Positions 55,870-64,000 of a DNA stretch of 64,000 nt are shown here, in pieces. The notes under the pieces were generated by a model that was given only the letters and a program-made list of their open reading frames with translations, ran no database searches and was not told where the DNA came from. Source of the stretch: Andalucia godoyi (lineage: Eukaryota; Discoba; Jakobea; Jakobida; Andaluciidae). Within the stretch, counting starts at the first letter, position 1; every line of letters begins with the position of its first letter. The position numbers and the translations under genes are program-made. Where the stretch lies: the NCBI GenBank assembly GCA_009859145.1, contig VRVR01000018.1, positions 5,688 to 69,687 on the forward strand. The letters are read 5' to 3'.

Positions 55870-58800
55870 ATGGACGGATTCTCGACGGAACTGATCGATG
55901 GGCTCCAAGTTGCCCCCGAGTTGCTGCGAAACCTCGATAGAATCGAAGCAACCGTGAGCAAGTTTCATAAAAACCTGCAATTAATGGTTTCTGCTAGCTC
56001 CCAATCGCCCTATGCAGACCCACGAAAGATCCAGGAAGAAGCGAACGATCTGAGTCGGCTGCAAGAATCGACGAAACCTCTTCTGAGCACCCTGGTGCAG
56101 AGTCTGCCGTTTGAAGACCGCGTCTTCGAAGAAATTCGAGCTGGAATTCGGCGTTCGCTCAACATGCGCGACGTCTTTGATTTTCTCAACAAACACCATC
56201 AGCAGTATCTGAATGCAGAAACAGAAAATCGGCGCGAGAAGAGAAGGATCCACGACGATTCGGAACCCGAGGTCGACGAAGAGCTGTATGGATTGCTCTC
56301 ATTGTCATTTGGCCTGGTGCCAGCGGCTCGTGCGCGAGAAGCTGAGATTGTGAAGCGAGCAACGGATGAGCAGGATCGGCTTTGGCGAACGCACTTTGAT
56401 ACTGCTCATGTTCATGTCTCGTATGTCAGACGAATCGTCGAGTACTTTGCAAAAGCTGTGCGGCTCGAGCTGGTGCATCCGGGGTCAGAACAAGATCAAA
56501 CTGCAGCAACCGCCTCAGATCAGCAACAGCGGCAGCAGCAAGATCGAGAGACTGCGTTTAAGCAATGGCAAGCCGAGGGAAACGCGTTCACCATTCTCAA
56601 TTCGGTACTTCGGTCCAAGGGACCGATGCTTGCGAACCTCAATTCACCCATGGACGCTGACATATCAAATTTTGACTCTCTGTACCGTCTATGTGTCCCA
56701 TTTCCGAAAACGCTGCTGGTCTCCGGCTCGCACAGAATGACGTTTGCGCGAACTTCAGCGAGAATGACGTTGCTCAATGTCATCAAGAAGTGCTGTGTGC
56801 CGTCGTATCAACAGGACTCGATGGAAGTTTGCGAACAATTCGTTGTTTCCGTGGATGCACTGCTGGACCGTTTGATTGCGGTTCCAAAGCTATCGCCAGC
56901 TTCGTCCTGTGTGTCGCCATCCTTGGAGCCGGAACAGTTTTGCAAGATCGCCAATCAGTTTGCAGTCTCTTTGAACAGTCATTGGGATGTCGTTGTTCGT
57001 GGATCATGGGACCGCAAGTCGATGAGTATGTGTCGGTATCACTTTGTTCGTCACTTTTTGTCGAAGTTTCCGTCGCAAACGTGCTTCCCGCTGTTGGACC
57101 GCAGCGACTTGCTGGCCTCTCTCGAGTCTCCTGATATCCTCGACCGACAGCTTGGTTATGTGTACGAACACATGCCTCCACAACGACCTCTCGTATTCGA
57201 ACGCAATGGGATCTATGCACTCATCTTTGGGGTTCGATGGATGCCCCAAGAGCCAGCTCGTCGCATCGATGGAGCGTCCGAGTCGTACAAGCTGTATTAT
57301 TCGTTCCCTTTTACCAACAAAGAGGGGTACTTTACAATGTGTACATCCATCTCGCTAGCGTCACGGATTTCCGAGTTTGTCGAGCATACACGGAACCGAA
57401 TTCGATCCCAGAGATTCTATTTCCGAAGGCTCTTCATGTTCTTGGCAGGATTTATTGTTATTGGACAACCAGAGGTGTATCGGAATTTCGTCACGGACCA
57501 AATCGCGTCGCTGCTGCAGTGTGCCGAAGATTCGAATCTCTCGCAGCTGTTTCCATCGCTTTCCAAGTTGTCACATATGAACATGAGAAATCCCATTCTG
57601 AAGATTGCGCGCTTACTTTCGCCCACTACAAACCAGGTCTTGTCGGAGTTTGCACGGCTGTTTGAGACGCTCATTCCTGTGCTTTCCGCGCAGTTGGACG
57701 AACTCTATCTCAAAGGGTCGCTGTCGTCTACGGAGGCTCCGAAGACGCATGCAAATTCCAGTCTTGAAGAAGAACTGCCGGGTTCTTCAAGTGGGATGTC
57801 CTCTCTCCCCGAGATGTCCGATCCCGTGCTCCAAAGGCTTTCCAGCATGGGCTCTGTGCCCACAAAATGCAACGGATTCCTTCGACGTGTGGTGTCTGCT
57901 TCGGATCGCACCAATGTGCTCACAGTTCCTCCAGTATTTGACGGGTCTGGCGACAGTGACCATTTCGTTGCGTTTCGTGACGCCCAAATCCACACCGACG
58001 CCCCACAGCAAAACGGTATTCCCGTTGCGCCAAAGCCAAATTTGCACTCACATCCAGTGGATTCTCTTTGCGAGGCCGTGATCAGCGAGCTGTCGCACGA
58101 ACCTATTTTGAAGCTTGAGCCCATTTCGCAACCGGTCGCGCAACTTAATTCCACCGGTGATCCACGGTCCTTGCGCACTTCTGCGTTTTGCCTTCTGGTT
58201 CAGTGCCGAGTGATGATGCGGAGTCTTTTGCGGAAAGACAGCGGCTGGGATGCTGCAAAATGCCGTAAGCTGATGCAGGTCACCACAACTTTATCGACTG
58301 CTCAAGACGTGCCATTGGCCCTGATTGCGGATGCAAAGCTCTTGATAGCCCTATCGGCGGAGCTGAGTCCGCTTCTCGCCAGTCCAGATTGCTCAACCGC
58401 GCTGCACTGCATTCGACGCTGCTTGGACTCCATGTCCGGTGACTATTCGGGCCGGAAATCCGAGCATTTGCGGTCCATGACTGCCAAAGCTGCCAATCAG
58501 TATACTGCAGTTCGCGAGCAAGCAGATGCAGCCAAGCAGGCGTGCGACATTGAAAAGTACTCAAAAGGCCGGATGCAAGTCTTGGCGTTTGTCCCTGTTT
58601 CGTCGACATCGTCACCCGCAAAGCTCTCGCTGTTTGCGTCGTCAAACGATCCCAAGCGCGATTACGGTTCTTGTATTCATCCGCAACTGAACGCAAAGTC
58701 AGAATGTTATGGATGGGTGGATGTCGAATCGCTGTTCTCAATGGATTGGCACCTCCCCATCGTTCCCGAAGGGGCATCCGAGTGGGAAGACATTCTTGGC

Positions 58801-58983
58801 GTCGGCAATGTCTCCTCGGAGAACGATGTCCTGCTCTATTCACGAGAGACCGGTCTCGCCCAGTCATGGGAAAACGCACAATCTCTTTCATCGGACCCTT
58901 ATGCGAACTCGTGCTGGCGATGGACCCTCCTTGCCCCGCATTCCACACCTTGTTTCCCATCTCCAATGACAAATCGACCGTAA
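55870..58983 (+). CDS. Large unrecognised helical protein
   Basis: 1037 residues from the ATG at 55870; in-frame codons upstream start only at GTG. Residues 1-130 are helical with coiled-coil character (ELIDGLQVAPELLRNLDRIE). A Gln-rich break occurs near 215-235. Residues 240-620 are ordered and mostly helical, with aromatic-rich phrases such as CRYHFVRHFLSKFPSQTCFP and RLFMFLAGFIVIGQPEVYRN. Residues 640-760 are Ser/Pro-rich, then another helical block to about 910. The layout suits a scaffold or trafficking factor, but no domain was recognised and no function is proposed. Confidence 0.7.
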   Translation: MDGFSTELIDGLQVAPELLRNLDRIEATVSKFHKNLQLMVSASSQSPYADPRKIQEEANDLSRLQESTKPLLSTLVQSLPFEDRVFEEIRAGIRRSLNMRDVFDFLNKHHQQYLNAETENRREKRRIHDDSEPEVDEELYGLLSLSFGLVPAARAREAEIVKRATDEQDRLWRTHFDTAHVHVSYVRRIVEYFAKAVRLELVHPGSEQDQTAATASDQQQRQQQDRETAFKQWQAEGNAFTILNSVLRSKGPMLANLNSPMDADISNFDSLYRLCVPFPKTLLVSGSHRMTFARTSARMTLLNVIKKCCVPSYQQDSMEVCEQFVVSVDALLDRLIAVPKLSPASSCVSPSLEPEQFCKIANQFAVSLNSHWDVVVRGSWDRKSMSMCRYHFVRHFLSKFPSQTCFPLLDRSDLLASLESPDILDRQLGYVYEHMPPQRPLVFERNGIYALIFGVRWMPQEPARRIDGASESYKLYYSFPFTNKEGYFTMCTSISLASRISEFVEHTRNRIRSQRFYFRRLFMFLAGFIVIGQPEVYRNFVTDQIASLLQCAEDSNLSQLFPSLSKLSHMNMRNPILKIARLLSPTTNQVLSEFARLFETLIPVLSAQLDELYLKGSLSSTEAPKTHANSSLEEELPGSSSGMSSLPEMSDPVLQRLSSMGSVPTKCNGFLRRVVSASDRTNVLTVPPVFDGSGDSDHFVAFRDAQIHTDAPQQNGIPVAPKPNLHSHPVDSLCEAVISELSHEPILKLEPISQPVAQLNSTGDPRSLRTSAFCLLVQCRVMMRSLLRKDSGWDAAKCRKLMQVTTTLSTAQDVPLALIADAKLLIALSAELSPLLASPDCSTALHCIRRCLDSMSGDYSGRKSEHLRSMTAKAANQYTAVREQADAAKQACDIEKYSKGRMQVLAFVPVSSTSSPAKLSLFASSNDPKRDYGSCIHPQLNAKSECYGWVDVESLFSMDWHLPIVPEGASEWEDILGVGNVSSENDVLLYSRETGLAQSWENAQSLSSDPYANSCWRWTLLAPHSTPCFPSPMTNRP

Positions 58984-59252
58984 AAGAGACCCCAGTACAT
59001 TTTCGAAGCAAAAATGCGATTTCTGTACTTTGTTATCAGCTTTTCATTTTCATTCAGCTTTTCTTTTTCTTCTTTTCTTCTTCTTATTATTATTATTCTT
59101 CTTCATTTTGCTGCATCTCGACAATACACAACCAAAATAGACATATTTTTTATTTTATTTAAAAATTGAGAGGAAGGGAAAAGAAGGGAGGGCAAAAAAC
59201 AACAACACCCAGGGGAGAAGTGGAATCGAGCGAGAAGGAAAAGAAAGAATAT

Positions 59253-59292
<40 letters not shown>

Positions 59293-59296
59293 CAGC
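58984..59296. other. Intergenic with (TAA)n
   Basis: A pyrimidine and T-rich 3' region, then (TAA)n at 59254-59289 ending seven bases before the next ATG. Confidence 0.5.
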
Positions 59297-59848
59297 ATGA
59301 CAGTTCGAAAGTCGTTTGTCTGTGCGTTTTTCTGCGCGATTGCGTTTGCAGTGTTTGTGAGCAGCAGCAGTGTTGTTGCTTTAGGCTCGCAACCTGCTCC
59401 ACTTCACAAATCGCCCCGTCTTTTCATCCGGGTTACCTCGAGTGCTTCTTCAAAAGGCGGTCTTTCTGCACTCTCTGCACTCCTGCACTCAAACTCTGAC
59501 ACTGACTCGGTGAACGCTCTTCCGTACGTGCTGGATGTTTCGCTGACCGATTCCGAGCGCGAAGAAGCGGTGTCCATCATCCGATCGCTGCAAGCCAAAC
59601 ACGCGTCGATCGTGGTCACCGCGACATTTGACTATGAATTCACCCACGTTTCCCTGTACTCGGTTACCAATGGAACTGCTGCGAATGCGTCGACGGTTGC
59701 ACCAAAGGAATACCAGGTCGCAGAATGGTCAATTGGAGTCATGCTTTCCGTAACCCTCATTCTTGTCATTGCCGCAGTCGCTTTCGCCGTCGGTGGAATG
59801 TCCTACACGAACGACACTCTTCTCTTCCGATACTCCAACTCGCTTTAA
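59297..59848 (+). CDS. ATP6AP2 (renin receptor)-like V-ATPase accessory protein
   Basis: 183 residues. A clear signal peptide (about 1-30) is followed by a short lumenal region with a low number of conserved residues and possible N-glycosylation sites (NGT, NAS, NDT). One membrane segment lies at about 143-166 (SIGVMLSVTLILVIAAVAFA), then a short tail NDTLLFRYSN. The pattern of a C-terminal helix followed by a D-x-(I/L)-(I/L)-(Y/F)-R tail is that of ATP6AP2, where human has DSIIYRMTN. The lumenal part is much shorter than the animal protein. A role in V-ATPase assembly in the endoplasmic reticulum is inferred from this tail only. Confidence 0.5.
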   Translation: MTVRKSFVCAFFCAIAFAVFVSSSSVVALGSQPAPLHKSPRLFIRVTSSASSKGGLSALSALLHSNSDTDSVNALPYVLDVSLTDSEREEAVSIIRSLQAKHASIVVTATFDYEFTHVSLYSVTNGTAANASTVAPKEYQVAEWSIGVMLSVTLILVIAAVAFAVGGMSYTNDTLLFRYSNSL

Positions 59849-59997
59849 AAGGAGAGGGCAAGGACGGGCATTCCTCAGCAACGAGAAGAAAGAACAAGAA
59901 AGACGGGAGGAAGGAAAAGAATGATACAACCTCTGCACTGATTCTCGTTTACTCTGTTGCTGCAAGTAAAACCCATTTACGCATTAAAGAATGACGC

Positions 59998-60330
59998 TTA
60001 CGCAGCGGCCGGCTTGGGCATGTACCGTCCCTTGAGATCGTCCGACATGGTCTTGACTTCCGCGTCGCCCTGATGCGCCTGGATGGCAAAGATGAACTGC
60101 ATGACTCCCGGCTGAGTGGCCGCAAAACCATACTTGGTGATGACACCCTGCTGGATCTGCATGGCAAGCGGAAGCACCGATGCCATCATCTTTGCGACAT
60201 CGGATCCCGCAGCTGCCTTGGCCTCGTTCATCTTCTCTGCATTCGCCGGCTCGTCAAATGCAGCAATCACGTCGCGCAACGCTGCTCGTGCTTCGTCAAG
60301 CGTAAGAGTCTTGGGCGTAGGGGCGGCCAT
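59998..60330 (-). CDS. Protein C10 (C12orf57) homologue
   Basis: 110 residues from MAAPTPKTLTLDEARAALRD at 60330; an in-frame upstream extension is hydrophobic leader without a good start. Conserved text includes VIAAFDEPANAEKMNEAKAA, VLPLAMQIQQGVITKYGFAA and VMQFIFAIQAHQ, matching human C10 in order and spacing. C10 is a small, mostly helical cytosolic protein whose loss causes a human brain syndrome; its biochemical role is not known. It is tail to tail with the ATP6AP2-like gene. Confidence 0.85.
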   Translation of the reverse strand: MAAPTPKTLTLDEARAALRDVIAAFDEPANAEKMNEAKAAAGSDVAKMMASVLPLAMQIQQGVITKYGFAATQPGVMQFIFAIQAHQGDAEVKTMSDDLKGRYMPKPAAA

Positions 60331-60789
60331 ACTTCGTTCGAGAGAAAGAATAAGAAGAGAAGAAAAAAAAGAAAAAAAAGAAATACTCACTCGGAATTCG
60401 AACGGTGGAAGGAAAAAGAGAGAAGAAGAAGAAGAAGAAGAAAAAAGAAAACGGGGAAAGAAAGAAAAATGTGTATCAGAACAAATAAAAAGGAAAAAGA
60501 ACGGACAAAGAACGCAAGACAGACAAAGTGAGGATTTGATTGATCAAACCCAAAAGCGGTCGAGTCGTGGAGCATTGATGGCTTCGTTTTTCATCAGGAT
60601 CCATACAGCTACAGCTGCTGCTTGCTCTTCGTCATTTCGCGTCGGACTGCTGGATAACAAGATACGTATGTACATTATATAACAGAAAATAAATATCAAA
60701 GAATACGAAAAGAAGGAACAGACAAAAAACAAATGAATTGTTATTTTAATTTTGCGGGTAACACGACCAGAAATGGATCCACGATTGGT
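60331..60789. other. Intergenic between dynein stop and C10 start
   Basis: A/G-rich sequence with a (GAA)n tract near 60424-60445; no gene seen. Confidence 0.35.
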
Positions 60790-63700
60790 CTAATCGTCGA
60801 GCTGACACAAAAGGGCAACTCCGCGCTTCACCCACTTAGCTGGTTGGTCCTTGGACGGAATGCGCATGGTAAGAACAAAGTTGGTGGAATGACCCGTAGT
60901 TGACAACACTCCGCGCCGAGACGACTCCTTGTAGACCGGGCACTTGTAGTGCAGACGCTCGGGAACTTCGTTCAGTCGCATGGGCTTCAACCACACGATC
61001 GGCAACGGAGTGAAGAGAACCTTTGGAATCGAGTCCGCTAGACAGTGCCCAACGGCGTCCCAGCGAGCACCTTCGAGGAAGAGACCGCGGATGTAACAAC
61101 CATCTTCGGGACGTGTTGTCGGTTCCTCCATTGTCTGAATCTCAAAATCGAATGTGCACGTGTCGATTGGAATAACATACTTTCTCGCAAAGTTCTGCAG
61201 AGCACCGGTGAGGAAACTCTGGGTGAAGAAGAGACCGGAAATCCAGAAAACAGGCGGCGGGCCTTGATCCATCCAATCTTGGAAGAACTTCAAGCGCGCC
61301 AACAGATCCGTCACGTACGACGCCAATGCCTTTCGTGACGGGTACGACTTTGAAGCCCACATCTGCGGAACTCGACCAGTAAACATGGCTGTCGACAAAC
61401 GCTCCAGATCGGCACTCATCACAACAAGACCTTTGATCGCCTTTTGGATGTCGCCAAGAGACTTCCGCACAACGTCCAAAAGACGGTTGAATCGGATCAT
61501 TTCCTGCACGAGAACGGTGTTCATCGATTCATTGTACGTCACCGGATACTTTCGCTGCGCTTCTTCCACGTCGAACAGTTTCGGCAGACGAGACAAGATG
61601 TCTTTCGCAATTTCCCCGACAACATCATCCTTTCCTTTCTTCGGTGCATTCGACGAATCCTGAGACTGGGAGGAGGAGGAGGAGGAGGAGGAGGACGACG
61701 ACGACGACGACGTGGATTGTGTGAGCAGGATGGACTCGAAAAGCGACTGCGTTTCATTCAAATCCTTCGTAATGTCCGCATTCTCATGCAGGCCGAAAAT
61801 TTCAGGCTTCTGGTTGATCGGAAGTCCTCGAATGAACTCCAAAAATTGATCGTACTGGACCAGATTGGGAATGGTGTACAATCCCGACGGAGACAACTTG
61901 TAATTGTCGACCACCACAGCATTCTCACAGTAATAGTCATTTAGCAGACACATGAGCGTGCGGCGATCGTGGTCGTCCGTGACTCTCCCACCATAGTTGG
62001 CCTCGCCAGTGAGGTAGATCAACGCTGCGAACGGAATGTCCTCGTACTCGTTCAGGAACATGTGCAGTTGACGAGCAGAAATGCGCAAGTCCGATTCATT
62101 GAATTCGTACGGAATGTTCCATCCCAGAGGCCCAAACTTTCGGCGCTCCTGGATCACAGCGTGAAAGAAGCACAGGGCGAACGCCAAGCGACGAAATTCG
62201 ACATCCTTTGAGCACGAGGTAAAGAACTCGGGATCAGAAACCGGGTCCGAGAGATAGCTTCGCAAGAGATTTGCGCGCAATCCACGTGGCGGTTCGTTCG
62301 TCATCTTCACCGAGTTTTGCAACACAGATACAGGGAACTTCTCGGAAGGCATGGAAGTGAGCCACATGCGAAACTCCGGGTTCACAGACTCCGGAGCAAG
62401 TTCTTCAACAATCTTTTCCAGAGACGACATCCAAGAGACGGCAAGATGGCAGTTTTGCAAAACGACCCACGTCCCACGCTGACACGCTTCCTTGATCTTA
62501 CGCTCTGCAATCGGTCCTTGGCCTTGACCCAGAGAGAGCGCTTCCAACTTCTTACCGAACCCTCGAGACTCTGCAAACTTGATGAGCGCCGTCATGGGAT
62601 CCGCACCGGGAGACAAGACAAAGACGAGCGGAGTGCACGAATCTGAATCCGCAAACGAGCCGCCGAGATCAAAGACGGGAGGATCGATGAAGCGACGATC
62701 CATATTCTTCTCCACGTAGTCCTGGCACGCTGGAGTAATTTTGTCTGGACGGACGGCACGAACAAGAAGCAACCAATGCATATCGCTCATCTTCTCGGGC
62801 GAAAATCCATCCACGGGGGCACACGCCTTGATGTTGGTCGTGCATTTGTGGGGCTCAGAAAAGTCGTACATTGCCTTGAAAGCAGCCACATGCTTCTTGA
62901 AGAAACCAGACACTCCCTTCATGAGCGGTAGAGACTCGAGTCGAAGAAGCTCGATCCAAGACTTCTCAACAAGCCAGTCGGAAGCCGGGTTTGGCGGCAA
63001 GGACGACTCTCCGACTGCAATACCACCCGTCAAAAGGAAACGCCACTCCTCTTCGATGATGGAGTGGTTCTCACCATCTTGGATCTTGATGCACATGATC
63101 AAGGAGAACAGCAGCTTGTGGTTCTCAAACAGCGATCGGCAGACGTTCTTGTACAAGGAATACGTGAAAAAGTCCTTGAGATTTGCCAATCGCTTTTCAA
63201 AAATGTCGGAAGGCGATGATTCCTGAATGCCTCGGATGAACAGCGAAATGTACCAAGTCAAGGAATACTGGTACATCGGATCGACGTTGGCAAGTTCTGA
63301 AATGCAGAAGAACAGCAGGGACCCACGCAGCGCAACGGGCTTGTACCCAAGACGAGTAGCGTCAATTTCGGCTTCCGTAATCTCAGCGGCGGCCTGCTTC
63401 TCTGCAATTTCATTAGCCGTGATCTTCGACTTGGAAAGCGCATTCACGACCGCTTCATCCTCCAAAATATTACCCGACGAGCTGCTGAGCAACTGCAGGA
63501 TCTTGTCCTCAATCTCCTTGAGCGTGCGCTTGTTCTCAGCAGACTGCAGCACCAACTCGTTCTTTTCCTTCTCGAGCTCCGGGCGTTCCTTTGCTACTAC
63601 AATGCCAAGAAGCTGGTCCTCAAGACCCTCCGGTGTGATCATAAAGTTAATCAACGTGACTTTGGTTGACAGCTCGGGAAGGTAGTGGGGATTTCGAAGT

Positions 63701-64000
63701 TTCGTCGTGATGTAGAACCGGAAATCTTTCGAGTACTCGATGGTGTTGTCGCCCAAGCGGATGCACATGGTACCCTGAGACTTGAAAACCTGTTTCAGGA
63801 GCAACGGCTCAAGCACAGCATCCAGTTCTTCCCCCACATTTTCCAACAGAACAGGGGTTCCAAACTGAATGGCATTCTCCAGCGAGCGAAGGAACCCCTC
63901 GTCAGAGAGCTTCATGACCATCAACTTATTATCCTTCTCCATGTTCTTGATCCACTTATTCGCCTGGCCCTGCGGATCAATCAACAGCGGCCAACGACGA
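60790..64000 (-). CDS. Axonemal dynein heavy chain, inner-arm type, C-terminal part (runs off the right edge)
   Basis: 1069 residues are in the window and the frame continues through base 63999. It begins in AAA5 (RRWPLLIDPQGQANKWIKNM), continues through the post-AAA5 helices (EKNELVLQSAENKRTLKEIE), AAA6 (FVLSPGADPMTALIKFAESR, then ALSLGQGQGPIAERKIKEAC) and the C-terminal beta-domain (GLFLEGARWDAVGHCLADSI). The end STTGHSTNFVLTMRIPS and RGVALLCQLDD is that of single-headed inner-arm chains (DNAH1/3/7/12 group). The motor drives flagellar bending. A Ser tract from a GGA/GAC microsatellite (61669-61715) interrupts the linker between AAA6 and the C-terminal domain. Confidence 0.95.
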   Translation of the reverse strand, partial: RRWPLLIDPQGQANKWIKNMEKDNKLMVMKLSDEGFLRSLENAIQFGTPVLLENVGEELDAVLEPLLLKQVFKSQGTMCIRLGDNTIEYSKDFRFYITTKLRNPHYLPELSTKVTLINFMITPEGLEDQLLGIVVAKERPELEKEKNELVLQSAENKRTLKEIEDKILQLLSSSSGNILEDEAVVNALSKSKITANEIAEKQAAAEITEAEIDATRLGYKPVALRGSLLFFCISELANVDPMYQYSLTWYISLFIRGIQESSPSDIFEKRLANLKDFFTYSLYKNVCRSLFENHKLLFSLIMCIKIQDGENHSIIEEEWRFLLTGGIAVGESSLPPNPASDWLVEKSWIELLRLESLPLMKGVSGFFKKHVAAFKAMYDFSEPHKCTTNIKACAPVDGFSPEKMSDMHWLLLVRAVRPDKITPACQDYVEKNMDRRFIDPPVFDLGGSFADSDSCTPLVFVLSPGADPMTALIKFAESRGFGKKLEALSLGQGQGPIAERKIKEACQRGTWVVLQNCHLAVSWMSSLEKIVEELAPESVNPEFRMWLTSMPSEKFPVSVLQNSVKMTNEPPRGLRANLLRSYLSDPVSDPEFFTSCSKDVEFRRLAFALCFFHAVIQERRKFGPLGWNIPYEFNESDLRISARQLHMFLNEYEDIPFAALIYLTGEANYGGRVTDDHDRRTLMCLLNDYYCENAVVVDNYKLSPSGLYTIPNLVQYDQFLEFIRGLPINQKPEIFGLHENADITKDLNETQSLFESILLTQSTSSSSSSSSSSSSSSQSQDSSNAPKKGKDDVVGEIAKDILSRLPKLFDVEEAQRKYPVTYNESMNTVLVQEMIRFNRLLDVVRKSLGDIQKAIKGLVVMSADLERLSTAMFTGRVPQMWASKSYPSRKALASYVTDLLARLKFFQDWMDQGPPPVFWISGLFFTQSFLTGALQNFARKYVIPIDTCTFDFEIQTMEEPTTRPEDGCYIRGLFLEGARWDAVGHCLADSIPKVLFTPLPIVWLKPMRLNEVPERLHYKCPVYKESSRRGVLSTTGHSTNFVLTMRIPSKDQPAKWVKRGVALLCQLDD
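61669..61715 (-). repeat. In-frame microsatellite coding for poly-Ser in dynein
   Basis: GAG/GAC trinucleotide run giving about 14 serines in a surface loop. Confidence 0.85.

Noticed and set aside
1-64000. tRNA, rRNA or CRISPR features
   Set aside because: No T-loop plus acceptor-stem pattern, no rRNA text and no regularly spaced repeats were seen; the window is eukaryotic nuclear DNA.

Overview
The window is nuclear DNA from a free-living, flagellated, intron-poor eukaryote, most likely a heterotrophic protist. It carries an inner-arm axonemal dynein heavy chain, class III PI3-kinase Vps34, a DP cell-cycle factor, APC11, eIF2A, an MBOAT acyltransferase and a cytochrome-b5 front-end desaturase. 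Genes are densely packed on both strands, often with 3' ends less than 150 bp apart. Four spliceosomal introns can be placed by homology and all start GTATG(T/A) and end in AG. Simple-sequence tracts are frequent between genes. The lineage cannot be fixed by eye; an intron-poor jakobid-like protist would fit, but that is a guess.

The left edge (1-4.7 kb) looks like an accessory, transposon-rich island. It has the N-terminus of a BED-zinc-finger protein running off the window, a large protein with a divergent kinase fold of Crinkler/FunK1 flavour, and a Tc1/IS630-type DDE transposase, all on the minus strand. From 5 to 10.5 kb follow a short archaeal-type adenylosuccinate synthetase with an intron inside its P-loop, Vps34 and an unrecognised protein. 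At 10.5-12.4 kb there is a gene-poor patch with one copy each of two dispersed repeats (A and B) and a broken minus-strand reading frame.

From 12.4 to 27 kb the genes are a TMEM260-like membrane protein, eIF2A, an MBOAT lysophospholipid acyltransferase, an LYR-type protein, the ribosome-biogenesis factors EFG1 and NOP16, a coiled-coil protein, DP and the desaturase. From 27 to 45 kb come a WD40/EF-hand protein of ciliary type, GMP reductase, a HEAT-repeat protein, small unrecognised proteins, an actin-related protein and a ZNF593/Bud20 homologue, then the second copy of repeat A. From 44.7 to 64 kb come an ARM-like protein, a possible Ig-fold transcription factor, NIT2-type omega-amidase, a zinc alcohol dehydrogenase, the second copy of repeat B, a GFO/IDH/MocA oxidoreductase fusion, APC11, a large unrecognised protein, an ATP6AP2-like membrane protein, a C10 (C12orf57) homologue and the 3' end of the dynein gene.

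Functional groupings are loose, as usual in eukaryotes: purine nucleotide interconversion (adenylosuccinate synthetase, GMP reductase), membrane lipids (Vps34, MBOAT, desaturase), ribosome assembly (EFG1, NOP16, ZNF593), cell cycle (DP, APC11) and cilia (dynein, probably the WD40/EF-hand and HEAT proteins). The most unusual signals are repeat B, whose 72-bp core is inverted between its two copies; repeat A, which carries a small reading frame differing almost only at silent sites; the archaeal-type synthetase; and the mobile island at the left edge.
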